The notes beneath the pieces were generated by a model, which made no database searches, was not told where the DNA came from, and saw only the letters and a list, made by a program, of their open reading frames with translations. Source: Ornithodoros turicata (lineage: Eukaryota; Arthropoda; Arachnida; Ixodida; Argasidae). From it: a DNA stretch of 64,000 nucleotides. The position numbers and the translations under genes were made by a program. Shown piece by piece: positions 44,301 to 47,792 of the stretch (its first letter is position 1; the number at the start of each line of letters is the position of its first letter). The stretch lies in the NCBI RefSeq assembly GCF_037126465.1, contig NC_088206.1:32986790-33050789 (forward strand). The letters run 5' to 3'.

Positions 44301-46905
44301 CGGAGTCACGGTAAAAAACGACGACGCACAGCTTTCACAGTACTCTCTCCTACACTCTTTCCCGCTCATTCTTATTTACGAACGTTTCATGCATTTAGAG
44401 GCATGTTTAAGCGCACATAATTCGAACGAACCTGTTGCAGACGGGTTACGGAAAGGCGATCACTGGCTAGTATACTGTCCCGCATATTGGCCTCTATACT
44501 CTCCTTCTGCGCTTTGCTATGCGGAGCAGAATGTATTTAAAAGTGGGCGCATCGATTCTCAAAACCTTGCGGTAGACAAATGGGTCCTCGTGTCGTAGCT
44601 CCCGTAGAAGGCTATTTTGCAGACCGTACTCTTTCCTCAGCACCCATTTATTCGTCCATAGCTTCTTTAACCGCTTCTTTTCGTGGCAGCATTCACTATC
44701 TTCAATGAGAAAAGCAAGAGCCACACATTTTCGCTTTCTTTCGTCCATTATGTACCAAGCGCCGTGCGCATAAAATTAATGCTGCAACGTTCAACCGCAG
44801 CGCGAACGTTATCGCCGGCTTCCCCAGCATCTGAGCCGACAGCACATTGGAACACTATCTGTGTAGGCATTCCAAAAGGGAGTAGCCTCAGCGCCTTATC
44901 ATTTACCCCTCTCGCTCCTTCAGTCGCTGCGCCGTCAGAAAACACGCTCGTGTGAATACACGGTTATGGTCCGGTGCTCCGAAAAGCACGATATTCGGCT
45001 ATTTTTTCCGATGGGATAGCTCGTGAATATCACTGTCAATTATCATGAATTTGAGTGAATTCGGCACGCTCTTCATATTGATGGGGTAAAAAAGTGACCT
45101 TTACTTGGCAAATTTCAGAGTTCATTTCGCAAATGTTTACATAATTAAACTTGGGGTACATGACATTCACATCAGGAGATGGCAGAAACCTAATAAGAAC
45201 AAATGCCGTTGACCGCATGATTCTAGGTGGCGTAATTTTTTTATTATAATTCAATGACACGTTTTCAGGGACACCCTGTATATGAAAAGTATCAAAAAGC
45301 CACATTGTAGGCATTTCGTATACTTGAGTGCACCCTAACGTACAAAACCGAGACATACCTAACTCACCTACCTTTAACTACCTTTAATCTAGAAACTAGA
45401 AAATTTGATCGTTCTCTATGTTCACTAAATATTATGAAGTTCCTCAAGGCCGCAAACCTGCGGGAACTGGGTCACCTGTGCTTCGGCGCATTTTCATTAT
45501 CCTGTATTTCTTTTTGTGCGTGCATTTTTTTCGTCCGGGTGAATTTTTTTAAAGAGTAGCAAGCGAAATATTGGCTGACCTCTCTCATTTCTTAAAAAGA
45601 AGAGAAGAAGTTATTCCATCCAAATGTGGAACGTAGAATTGCTGTAATGCACGCGCAAAGCCCGACCGGCGATTTTCCTCGCGATTCGCGCGCCTCTGGC
45701 GTCAACTACACCAAGTTCTGACACTCGCGCGTAGGCTTTCGCCGAAAATCCAGCATCAGGGAGGGCAAATAAATAGATAAATAAACAACAAAATGCTCGG
45801 CGTCACGACACCACCGGAAGTGGGAGTCAGCTTTCGCCAATGAGAGCTGGCTGAGCAATCGTATCATTGCTGGAGCTTCCGTCTCTTCTGGAACGAGAAC
45901 GCAAAGGATTGTTTTGCATGCTCGTGCTTTGCGCATTTTTTGTGTGGTTGTAGTGTCGGTACTGATGATTTGTATTATGAGAAACTCATTTGAAAAGTCG
46001 AAAAGCACCACGTATTCTGGGACCACAGGATACTAAACCAAGCACAGGCTATCCCTCGGTTGAGTTGAGTTTGAGTAGACCGTTTCGTGCACGTTAGAGT
46101 CAGTGCTGTTTCCATAATGACAGCAATAAATAAATAAATAAAATATAATAGATAAATAAAAATATAATAAATAAATGACGTGTTGGCTATTAACTACAAG
46201 CTCATTTTAAACGTATACTTCTTGTTTTAGCGTTCATCCTTTATACCGACACAATAACATGGGTGTACGCTGACGTTAGCGTGCTCAGACAATACTGGGA
46301 ACGCACCTATGATGGCGTTTTTGTGATGCTGCATATATATATATATATGCCCACGCATGCAGCACATATATATATATATTACGCATGCGAGAGCATCTTC
46401 GTTGGCACCGAAAAGCTCCAGGAAATCGGTCCACGTATCGTTGCTAACTGTCGCCTAGAGACATACACATTCTCCGAATTATTAATCAATCAATGGCGTT
46501 CACCGACCACAATATATCATCGCTTATAATTATTTTTAGGTTCTTATGCTTTTCCTATAATTATATTAACGTTCTTTGTGTGCGTGTGTGTGTTAGCGCA
46601 TTTGTTCATGCCAAACTACACCAGGGAATCTAAAGTATCTTTTTCTAATTGCAGTACAAGAATCAAATAATATTAGCATTTAAAGCAGAAAATACAGCTA
46701 GCTAGTTTTGTTTATGCCAATATTTTTGCAGTAGTACACCGTTCTTCGATTAAATAAGCACTAGCAGGAATCCCATACCAAGAACGTCTTCTCTGTTGCC
46801 TTGATCAGGGACGGTGAAGACAGCGACGACCTGATGGCCATTCTTTTTGAGTAGCTTGTACACCTCACTGGCGAAAGCACTCTGACCGATGATGGCAATC
46901 TTCAT
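70..46905 (-). CDS. ALDH1L1: ALDH1L1, cytosolic 10-formyltetrahydrofolate dehydrogenase, 5' eight coding exons (gene continues off left edge)
   Basis: The enzyme converts 10-formyltetrahydrofolate to tetrahydrofolate and CO2 with NADP+ in the cytosol. I assembled it from eight exons on the minus strand: 46905-46779, 32970-32736, 28111-27946, 27477-27373, 25490-25398, 25142-25008, 24592-24467 and 155-70. Every junction is GT-AG and phase-consistent, giving 357 complete codons plus part of codon 358. Residues 1-200 match the formyltransferase/hydrolase fold, with motifs [17 protein letters not shown] and ADDGLDTG. His106 and Asp142 fall at the same numbers as the catalytic residues known in rat. 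Residues about 205-310 match the C-terminal subdomain ([11 protein letters not shown]). Residues 320-358 begin the carrier domain, with [12 protein letters not shown] holding the phosphopantetheine Ser353. The roughly 540-residue aldehyde dehydrogenase part is outside the window. Identification is by recalled family sequence, not by a search. No exon is disrupted, so the gene looks functional. Confidence 0.93.
156..1150. other. Intronic sequence, nothing recognised
   Basis: This is the 3' end of ALDH1L1 intron 7. I see no coding, RNA or clear repeat structure. An A-rich run lies at 1017-1040. Confidence 0.5.
1151..1300 (-). mobile_element. tRNA-derived SINE, family 2, copy a
   Basis: On the minus strand a box-B-like GGTTCGAATCC precedes GCCGGCTGTGCTGTCTGG and a body with GTCGGCACA and CTGCCCAGGACGC. 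The same order occurs at 36218-36350, 41497-41690, 50290-50425 and 61146-61318. The small open frames crossing it are artefacts of the tRNA-like part. Confidence 0.7.
1690..2670 (-). pseudogene. I-clade LINE ORF2 remnant: RNase H C-terminal half and zinc motif
   Basis: Minus-strand fragments read [13 protein letters not shown] (RNase H, around 2620-2660), then DDEVADLAH (around 2110-2150), a [11 protein letters not shown] zinc-like segment (around 1830-1880) and VKVLGPW (around 1700). This order matches the better-preserved copy at 31100-32066. Stops and frameshifts are frequent, and unrelated sequence interrupts at about 2165-2530. It is probably the same insertion as 3290-4370. Confidence 0.6.
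2690..3270 (-). pseudogene. Penelope-like element fragment (GIY-YIG endonuclease region), inserted in the LINE
   Basis: Scattered minus-strand frames give [22 protein letters not shown] and [14 protein letters not shown] followed by TDKQVIL. This is the order expected of a Penelope GIY-YIG domain and its C terminus. It separates the RNase H start at about 3300 from the RNase H continuation at about 2660 of the surrounding LINE. Multiple stops and frameshifts mark it as dead. The identification rests on short motifs. Confidence 0.5.
3290..4370 (-). pseudogene. I-clade LINE ORF2 remnant: RT 3' half, linker and RNase H start
   Basis: Minus-strand frames show [15 protein letters not shown] (RT box with YADD changed to YADG) near 4220-4270. 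Next comes [14 protein letters not shown] with [22 protein letters not shown] (3839-4069), and then [13 protein letters not shown] of RNase H near 3300-3360. This is the order of I-group LINE ORF2 proteins. Several stops are present. Confidence 0.68.
4399..4605. mobile_element. MITE with matching inner ends, right end cut
   Basis: TA followed by CAGGGTGTTCAAAATTAAGC opens the element at 4399, and TGAAAGCTTAATTTG near 4585-4602 is the inverted partner. The outer CACCCTG of the right end is missing where the 233-bp tandem repeat begins, so the later insertion probably removed it. Confidence 0.5.
4709..4794 (+). ncRNA. Hammerhead ribozyme-like motif, copy 1
   Basis: The core reads TTGATGAG, stem II GCC/GGC with loop CAACAA, CGAAA, minimal stem III CA-GC-TG, then the GTC cleavage triplet ending at 4768. 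Stem I pairs GTACTG (4730-4735) with CAGTAC (4769-4774), then after an internal loop ACTCAAACG (4709-4717) with CGTTTGAGT (4786-4794). All type I hammerhead elements are present except that conserved C3 is T. That change would be expected to weaken or abolish cleavage. Confidence 0.65.
4942..5027 (+). ncRNA. Hammerhead ribozyme-like motif, copy 2
   Basis: This is the second copy, exactly 233 bases downstream, with predicted cleavage after 5001. It has the same long stem I, minimal stem III and C3-to-T change. The stem II loop is GAACAA instead of CAACAA. Two tandem copies with very short stem III fit the dimer-active type described for Penelope-like elements. Confidence 0.65.
5033..5091. repeat. 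(AC)n(AT)n microsatellite
   Basis: About ten AC units pass directly into about twenty AT units. Confidence 0.95.
5271..5302. repeat. (AT)n microsatellite
   Basis: An uninterrupted AT dinucleotide run of about 16 units. Confidence 0.95.
5460..5547. repeat. 25-bp perfect inverted repeat with a third partial copy
   Basis: GCTCGTCAGCTCTGGGTAGC, extending to CTGCGC, is matched in reverse at the right end. A further GCGCAGCTACCCAG copy in the loop makes the hairpin ambiguous. It lies immediately before the LINE RT fragment. Confidence 0.8.
5535..5830 (+). pseudogene. LINE fragment: short RT piece joined to a 3' end
   Basis: The plus strand encodes [16 protein letters not shown] and [13 protein letters not shown], the GFR block of reverse transcriptase. 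At about 5700 this jumps to a probable 3' UTR with AAAATAAA and a (GTT)n tail (5800-5822). The rest of the element is missing, so this is an internally deleted copy. Confidence 0.62.
5831..6739. other. Unassigned sequence with poly-G run and tRNA-like trace
   Basis: I recognise no gene. There is a run of about 14 G at 6423-6437, and a tRNA D-arm-like GCTGAGCGGTTAAGCC at about 6646-6662 that may be part of a SINE or of the 5' flank of the LINE. Confidence 0.4.
6922..8220 (+). CDS. LINE ORF1 protein: zinc finger, coiled coil, SGNH esterase
   Basis: 432 residues. Residues 15-50 hold CDKCLRWM and [11 protein letters not shown], half of a PHD/RING-like zinc finger. Residues 50-135 are a long coiled coil. 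Residues 140-205 are a charged, low-complexity linker. Residues 208-375 form an SGNH hydrolase: VILIGDSN (block I Ser), IIIMAGLND (Gly/Asn blocks) and VDIHFSPEG (catalytic Asp-x-x-His). The C terminus is rich in Tyr, Arg and Pro. ORF1 proteins of this layout bind element RNA, and the role of the esterase is unresolved. The frame is fully open and overlaps ORF2 by up to 310 nt. An upstream A-rich start context at 6922 is the only plausible ATG. Confidence 0.85.
   Translation: MPKSKKKNQNDGMIQCDKCLRWMYVEETPFKTYEDARLSNDDFACQVCKKFEQLETTLEQQSENVQKAETNIKRLEGKVEFLTTQNAEQQATIEQLTVRLESMEHENNTLRTAIKNAEEIVHDTLESSIATLEMSSKNTPNTENQEDAQNGEATTGEDRTPTQGQEAAKTGPKENRGQGDPGGSPTNRRQQARAPLANCPDAYLEKRVILIGDSNLNRVKTPLLNEVARDRRVSIYGKPGAKAEEIFSDLADLQLAQQDNNLIIIMAGLNDILNGLEPDQIATTIITKAKHWLEDHPGHKLGICSIPFTKERGQEVQSKTRHVNREIQRACSQTPRMMYLNSYHLLKTAVASGIVDIHFSPEGSEIVAAQLAEEIYAFLEMRPYNRATARPYPYNCNRQEERTFYYEPTRRFRQWHPRTYGWNPYRNRPKRY
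7911..11576 (+). CDS. LINE ORF2 protein: APE endonuclease and reverse transcriptase, one in-frame TAA
   Basis: 1221 codons in one frame, interrupted only by TAA at 9858-9860. The first part (7911-9857, 649 codons) has the APE endonuclease from about residue 120: [29 protein letters not shown] and NSDHNRIK. The RT follows: [15 protein letters not shown] before the stop, then [55 protein letters not shown] and [11 protein letters not shown] with the catalytic Asp pair. The last part has CILCHQ...EHVLFRC, a CCHC motif. All catalytic motifs are intact. The first ATG lies within ORF1, and the true start could be later or reached by reinitiation. The stop may be a point mutation or a sequencing error. 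Confidence 0.82.
11737..12721. other. Unassigned intronic sequence
   Basis: A TG-rich, partly simple stretch occurs at 11945-12055. No feature can be supported. Confidence 0.4.
12745..12875 (-). pseudogene. LINE ORF2 reverse transcriptase start, truncated
   Basis: It encodes [19 protein letters not shown] and [16 protein letters not shown], the first conserved RT block. It then runs into an A/T-rich tract and ends, and no later RT block is present. Confidence 0.7.
13180..14330 (-). pseudogene. LINE ORF2 APE endonuclease, split by SINE
   Basis: Minus-strand frames give [62 protein letters not shown] (GDFN changed to RDFN) and [10 protein letters not shown]. After the SINE the frame resumes as [18 protein letters not shown] and [15 protein letters not shown], the linker that precedes the RT. 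Removing the SINE and one target repeat restores one frame across the junction. Frameshifts elsewhere make it non-functional. Confidence 0.75.
13418..13634 (-). mobile_element. tRNA-derived SINE, family 1, nested in LINE, 12-bp target duplication
   Basis: 217 bp flanked by CAAACTTCTTTT at 13406-13417 and 13635-13646. On the minus strand a tRNA-like part (about 13442-13523) has box A TAGCTCAGTTGG, anticodon arm CTGGA/TCCAG and box B GGTTCGAGTCC, but four extra bases before the acceptor 3' strand, so it is not a working tRNA. The tRNA part is near the 3' end, before CTTTCATCTTTCAT, with about 110 bp upstream of box A. Related copies lie at 34466-34530 and 56128-56470. It may belong to the tick SINEs described as Ruka, but I could not compare it. 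Confidence 0.82.
14433..15254 (-). pseudogene. LINE ORF1 with N-terminal 2A-like peptide and coiled coil
   Basis: 273 open codons. Residues 40-80 are hydrophobic and end in [13 protein letters not shown] at residues about 76-88 (around 14985-15020), a canonical 2A DxExNPGP signature at which ribosomes skip between Gly and Pro. Residues 90-170 are a coiled coil. Residues 170-260 resemble the RRM-like domain of L1-type ORF1 ([21 protein letters not shown]). The frame ends early, and its continuation ([18 protein letters not shown]) is in another frame, so at least one indel is present. Confidence 0.75.
15320..17045. other. Unassigned intronic sequence
   Basis: AT-rich, with short ORFs that resemble nothing I know. 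No repeat family was recognised. Confidence 0.4.
17051..17210 (-). repeat. BEL/Pao 3' LTR
   Basis: 160 bp, from TGTTACGTAAAATGAGTC to TTATGGAACA on the plus strand. In element orientation the GGCGCGGGATGA just before it is the likely polypurine tract. Confidence 0.92.
17201..18072 (-). pseudogene. BEL/Pao integrase remnant with internal deletion
   Basis: The junction goes from the RNase H linker ([18 protein letters not shown]) almost directly to [17 protein letters not shown], which is already inside the integrase core. The zinc-binding N terminus and the first catalytic block are therefore gone. The later part holds IFSDNARTF and the C-terminal [20 protein letters not shown] of BEL integrases. 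The last frame (17593-17201) ends at the 3' LTR border. Confidence 0.8.
18072..20475 (-). pseudogene. BEL/Pao protease, reverse transcriptase and RNase H
   Basis: The protease motif [13 protein letters not shown] lies near 20230. RT blocks follow: [34 protein letters not shown] and, after two in-frame TAG codons (19138-19140 and about 19114-19116), [13 protein letters not shown] with FYVGDLVVG. The usual catalytic YVDD is YVGD here, which removes an essential Asp. The RNase H/A17-like part carries [24 protein letters not shown] and FWTDSSIAL, then stops at GRDNPT with a frameshift. The copy is inactive. Confidence 0.85.
20414..21689 (-). pseudogene. BEL/Pao gag region
   Basis: It opens at ATG 21689 with [15 protein letters not shown]. 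The central domain contains [16 protein letters not shown] and [12 protein letters not shown], the DUF1759-type capsid region of BEL/Pao gag. A frameshift at about 21290-21170 moves the reading into the frame with [17 protein letters not shown] zinc-knuckle-like [14 protein letters not shown] follows near 20620. These proteins form the particle and bind RNA. The copy is broken by frameshifts. Confidence 0.85.
21799..21816 (-). other. tRNA primer binding site
   Basis: TGGTGCCGATACCCGGGA (minus strand) begins five bases inside the 5' LTR. It is complementary to a tRNA 3' end finishing in CCA. I could not name the tRNA. Confidence 0.7.
21822..21981 (-). repeat. BEL/Pao 5' LTR
   Basis: 160 bp. 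On the plus strand it starts TGTTACGTAAAATGAGTC and ends TTATGCAACA. It is followed in element orientation by the primer binding site. Confidence 0.92.
21987..24466. other. Intron 7 start, nothing coding recognised
   Basis: A GC-rich patch at 23880-24030 includes GACCAATCAGAGACG and is followed by TTTATATATACACC (24079-24092). These are CCAAT- and TATA-like on the plus strand, but there is no gene to attach them to. Confidence 0.35.
24467..24592 (-). CDS. ALDH1L1: ALDH1L1 coding exon 7
   Basis: 126 nt, 42 codons, residues 288-329, with [15 protein letters not shown] and ending AMVETIK at the start of the carrier domain. The acceptor is TCATTCAAG and the donor GTAAGT, phase 0. The intron that follows is 24.3 kb and holds most of the left half of the window. 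Confidence 0.9.
24779..24885. repeat. Minisatellite of GTAAAGATT/GTAAGTA units
   Basis: About seven imperfect units of AAGATTGTAAGTAGTA and its variants occur in tandem, close to exon 7. Confidence 0.85.
25008..25142 (-). CDS. ALDH1L1: ALDH1L1 coding exon 6
   Basis: 135 nt, 45 codons, residues 243-287, with [12 protein letters not shown] and [17 protein letters not shown] of the C-terminal beta barrel. The acceptor is AAATTTTCAG and the donor GTAAAT, phase 0. Confidence 0.92.
25398..25490 (-). CDS. ALDH1L1: ALDH1L1 coding exon 5
   Basis: 93 nt, 31 codons, residues 212-242. It contains [16 protein letters not shown], the most recognisable motif of the formyltransferase C-terminal subdomain. 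The acceptor is CAATTCCAG and the donor GTAAGA, phase 0. Confidence 0.93.
25491..27372. other. ALDH1L1 intron 4
   Basis: 1.9 kb without genes. It contains a TAAAA-rich stretch at 26490-26518 and CGGGTATACCCGCA-type palindromic repeats at 26810-26925. Confidence 0.45.
27373..27477 (-). CDS. ALDH1L1: ALDH1L1 coding exon 4
   Basis: 105 nt, 35 codons, residues 177-211, including [11 protein letters not shown] and [12 protein letters not shown], which link the two formyltransferase subdomains. The acceptor is CCGTCTTCAG and the donor GTACAG, both in phase 0. Confidence 0.92.
27946..28111 (-). CDS. ALDH1L1: ALDH1L1 coding exon 3
   Basis: 166 nt, residues 121-176. It completes Trp121 and reads [14 protein letters not shown], then WADDGLDTG with catalytic Asp142, and ends YPEGIKAM. 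The acceptor is TTTCACTCAG and the donor GTAAGC, phase 0. Confidence 0.93.
28380..30310 (-). pseudogene. I-clade LINE 3' part (RNase H and zinc motif), split by a TIR element
   Basis: Minus-strand frames give [47 protein letters not shown] and [17 protein letters not shown]. This is RNase H with Asp, Glu and two further Asp in place. Reading is cut at 29673 by the inverted-repeat element and resumes below 28810, with [17 protein letters not shown] of the C-terminal zinc segment near 28540-28575. A stop and frameshifts are present. Confidence 0.7.
28811..29672. mobile_element. 862-bp inverted-repeat element, TA target duplication, copy 1
   Basis: The ends are CAGGGTGTCCCAGAAAACGT and its inverse, flanked by TA on both sides (28809-28810 and 29673-29674). 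The arms pair for most of their length, as in a foldback MITE. There is no transposase. A TA target and a CAGGG end suggest a Tc1/mariner-type source. A second copy is at 43010-45278. Confidence 0.85.
30630..30935 (+). pseudogene. LINE ORF2 C-terminal zinc fragment, plus strand
   Basis: Frames give [16 protein letters not shown] and [20 protein letters not shown] (C-x2-C...H-x4-C), then [10 protein letters not shown] and a stop followed by a short A-rich tail. It points opposite to the LINE fragments on both sides, so it is a separate 5'-truncated insertion. Confidence 0.62.
31100..32066 (-). pseudogene. I-clade LINE ORF2 C terminus: RNase H and CCHC motif
   Basis: A 285-codon open frame (32066-31209). 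RNase H begins [15 protein letters not shown] and continues [34 protein letters not shown]. The position expected to read SDSQAALQ reads SVFQAALQ, so a catalytic Asp is lost. [20 protein letters not shown] is the terminal zinc motif. The last part to about 31100 includes the [14 protein letters not shown] tail. The frame is open but 5'-truncated. Confidence 0.78.
32736..32970 (-). CDS. ALDH1L1: ALDH1L1 coding exon 2
   Basis: 235 nt, residues 43-121. It encodes [26 protein letters not shown] and [17 protein letters not shown], the folate and formyl binding core with catalytic His106. The acceptor is CTCTTTGCAG ending at 32971 and the donor GTAAAC starts at 32735, phase 2. A palindromic MITE ends only 17 bases upstream of the acceptor. 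Confidence 0.93.
32987..33221. mobile_element. Palindromic GAGTTTTAGTA MITE, copy at exon 2 splice site
   Basis: It starts CTGAGTTTTAGTACATCGTA and ends with the inverse TGCACTAAAACTCG. The interior carries ATAGCG, TGCGCGTGCGC and TTGCGTACGC palindromes shared with 47441-47792, plus one duplicated arm. It sits 17 bases upstream of the ALDH1L1 exon 2 boundary. Confidence 0.8.
33230..34090. other. Unassigned intronic sequence
   Basis: It contains a GC-rich segment (33370-33500) with GTTTTCCGCC and GGCGGAAAAC in inverted orientation. No gene is supported. Confidence 0.35.
34093..35018. mobile_element. TAATGCATTAC-rich element, probable hAT MITE
   Basis: It begins CAGAGGTGGGGAAATT with GTAATGCATTACCATTACTC. 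The far end carries AAGTAATGAGTAATGCT, AATGTAATGCATTACGGG and CATTACTTTTCAAG. A SINE piece (34466-34530, GAAAGATGAAAAGTCACTG joined to CCAGCCTCAGAACATCAG) lies inside. The ends are not perfect inverses, so the exact limits are uncertain. Confidence 0.45.
35019..35232. mobile_element. 214-bp mariner/Tc1-type MITE
   Basis: The ends CAGCTTGGGACAAAAATTTA and CGGCTCGGGACAAAAGTTGA (inverted) are flanked by TA on both sides (35017-35018 and 35233-35234). It has no coding capacity. Confidence 0.75.
35378..35585. mobile_element. Palindromic MITE
   Basis: TTAATCGCTTGCACGCGTTA then GAGCTAACGAG is mirrored by CTCGTTAGCTCCTAACGA and TTTTAAGCGAT. An inner GGGCACGTGA...TCACGTGCCC pair is also visible. Confidence 0.65.
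36218..36350 (-). mobile_element. tRNA-derived SINE, family 2, copy b
   Basis: GACAGCACAGCCGGCTGC and GATTTGAACCC (box B, minus strand), with GCGTCCTAGGCCGACTTCAG at the far end. It is preceded by a run of about 13 G at 36186-36198. Confidence 0.7.
36375..37060. repeat. Inverted repeat pair around foldback left arm
   Basis: CAAACTTGAGTAGCCATTATG (36377-36397) with GCGCAAGGGATAGCGCGAAA is matched in reverse at about 36992-37050 (TTCGCGCTATCCCTTG and TGGCTACTCAAGTTTG). The pair encloses the outer left arm of the 36429-40016 foldback. Confidence 0.75.
37699..39081. mobile_element. hAT-like element made largely of CCTCACCTC minisatellite
   Basis: The ends CAGAGGTGGGC and GCCCACCTCTG are 11-bp inverted repeats of hAT type. 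Inside, two blocks (37725-37985 and 38625-39050) are tandem CTCACCTCA units spaced by TTTCAGAAAATTT-like sequence, with 640 bp of unique DNA between them. Comparison with the uninterrupted left arm (GTGACACACGG at about 36868) shows a duplication of only about 4 bases, so the hAT label is tentative. Confidence 0.65.
39169..39862. mobile_element. CACCCTG-ended inverted-repeat element, left end missing
   Basis: The right end reads GGGTGAAACACCCTG followed by TA. The arms around 39172-39300 and 39590-39718 are inverse copies (TTGAACTTTGAAAATTGCC, ATCGCAACAGAAAT, AGTCCTCCA). The left arm lacks the outer 140 bp, so this is a one-sided copy. Confidence 0.65.
40020..41490. other. Unassigned, with a tRNA-like SINE trace
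   Basis: GGATTCGAACCCCGG (40151-40165) is a minus-strand box B, so a SINE head is likely at about 40135-40190. The 154-codon frame across it is rejected as a gene. Nothing else was recognised. Confidence 0.4.
41497..41690 (-). mobile_element. tRNA-derived SINE, family 2, copy c (full length)
   Basis: On the minus strand GTGCCGAGCGGGTTAAGGTG (box A, Leu/Ser-like) comes first, then GATGGGTTCGAATCC (box B), CAGCTGTGCTGTCTC, GTCGGCACAGTTCGCC and CTGCCCAGGACGC. This is the most complete copy in the window. Confidence 0.78.
41700..43005. other. Unassigned intronic sequence
   Basis: GATAC-type inverted pieces lie at 41930-42005 (CGGAACCAATC and GATTGGTTCCG). There is no coding signal. Confidence 0.4.
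43575..44963 (-). mobile_element. PIF/Harbinger-like insertion with TTA duplication
   Basis: TTA occurs at both borders (43572-43574 and 44964-44966) and only once at the matching point of copy 1. A 3-bp TTA/TAA target is the mark of PIF/Harbinger elements. Clear terminal repeats were not seen. A transposase fragment lies inside. Confidence 0.7.
44494..44748 (-). pseudogene. Harbinger transposase N-terminal fragment (HARBI1-like)
   Basis: 84 codons reading [34 protein letters not shown] and [14 protein letters not shown]. This matches the pattern that precedes the DDE domain in HARBI1-type nucleases (W-x-W-L...L-x-EL-x-x-ED...F-x-x-FLR). The catalytic domain is absent, so the element is non-autonomous. 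Confidence 0.65.
45281..46778. other. Start of ALDH1L1 intron 1
   Basis: Only simple AAATAAATAAATA runs (46120-46175) and AT microsatellites (46331-46346 and 46364-46378) were recognised. Confidence 0.45.
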
Positions 46906-46915
46906 CCTTCACGAC
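46779..46915 (-). CDS. ALDH1L1: ALDH1L1 coding exon 1 with start codon
   Basis: The ATG is at 46905-46903. The first 42 codons begin [17 protein letters not shown], the typical beta-strand plus Gly loop that opens the formyltransferase domain. The donor GTATGG starts at 46778 in phase 1. A splice acceptor (TTTGGACAG) ends at 46916, so ten untranslated bases (46915-46906) probably belong to this exon and a noncoding exon lies further right. Confidence 0.93.
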
Positions 46916-47440
46916 CTGTCCAAAGAAAGGAACCCAGTACAATTTGAACGCTAAGACTGTTGGATGAGTTTACGGTACAACGCAGTGCGTGCTCGCTCCA
47001 CACATTTGGGATATCGCACCATTGACTGGCAAAAGAATGGGAGATAGAGCGAATGAAGCGCACCTGCTACTACGCAAAAAAGGCGTGTTTATGTCTGCAA
47101 CAACTGATAGCGTTGTGGAACGATAAGAAGCGTTATTAAGAGATAAAAGCCTTCTGTTACGTAGCTGAAACGTTCGTGTTTGCTTTTCGAAGCGCGTGTC
47201 CTTCACACGGAATATTTCTTCAGCCTGATTCACACTGCTGCGTTCACGCTTGCGTGTTACGTCCGCTGACAGCGAATTATTGCAACGATGGGACGAAGGT
47301 ACACGTAAGGCGCTGTAATGTGAATCAGCCTTTAGCCGCGCACATGCCGTCGGTGGTTGGCGATAAATCGCTGTTGAATAAGCGAAACAGTATGGCGAGA
47401 GACGTGGTCGAACGTATTCCACGCGTGCACCAGATTAATA

Positions 47441-47605
47441 GTGAGTTTTAGTATAACGTACGCTGTAAGCTTTGCGTACGTAAGGGATAGCGTTGGCGAT
47501 TCTGCGCACGCGCAAAACAAAAGCAGAGGTTTGAGAATTGCGCGGAACCACCACGCTATCCCTTACGTACGCATAGGCGACAGCGTACGCAATACTAAAA
47601 CTCAC
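47441..47605. mobile_element. 165-bp palindromic MITE, tandem copy 1
   Basis: From GTGAGTTTTAGTATAACGTA to AATACTAAAACTCAC. The inner arms GCGTACGTAAGGGATAGCG and CGCTATCCCTTACGTACGC are perfect inverses around a GTGCGC-rich centre. It is non-coding. Confidence 0.88.
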
Positions 47606-47627
47606 TAATTTCTCCGACGACATTGTA

Positions 47628-47792
47628 GTGGGTTCTGGTATATCGTACGCTGTCACCTTTGCGTACGTAAGGGATAGCGTGGTGGTTCTGCGCAACGCGC
47701 AAAGCTCTGCTTGTGTTTTGCGCGTGCGCAGGACCACCAACGCTATCCCTTACGTACGCAAAGGCGACAGCGTACGATATGCTAAAACTCAC
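47628..47792. mobile_element. 165-bp palindromic MITE, tandem copy 2
   Basis: Same length and arms as the neighbour, 22 bp away (GTGGGTTCTGGTATATCGTA to ATATGCTAAAACTCAC). Shared right flanks (T-A/T-ATTTCTC) suggest the element may extend a few bases further. Confidence 0.88.

Larger units (their letters stand above)
43010..45278. mobile_element. TA-flanked inverted-repeat element, copy 2, with nested insertion
   Basis: The ends CAGGGTGTCCCAGAAAACGT and ACACGTTTTCAGGGACACCCTG lie between TA at 43008-43009 and 45279-45280. It shares its whole body with 28811-29672. Its 5' part is 43010-43574 and its 3' part 44964-45278, separated by a 1389-bp insertion. Confidence 0.85.
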
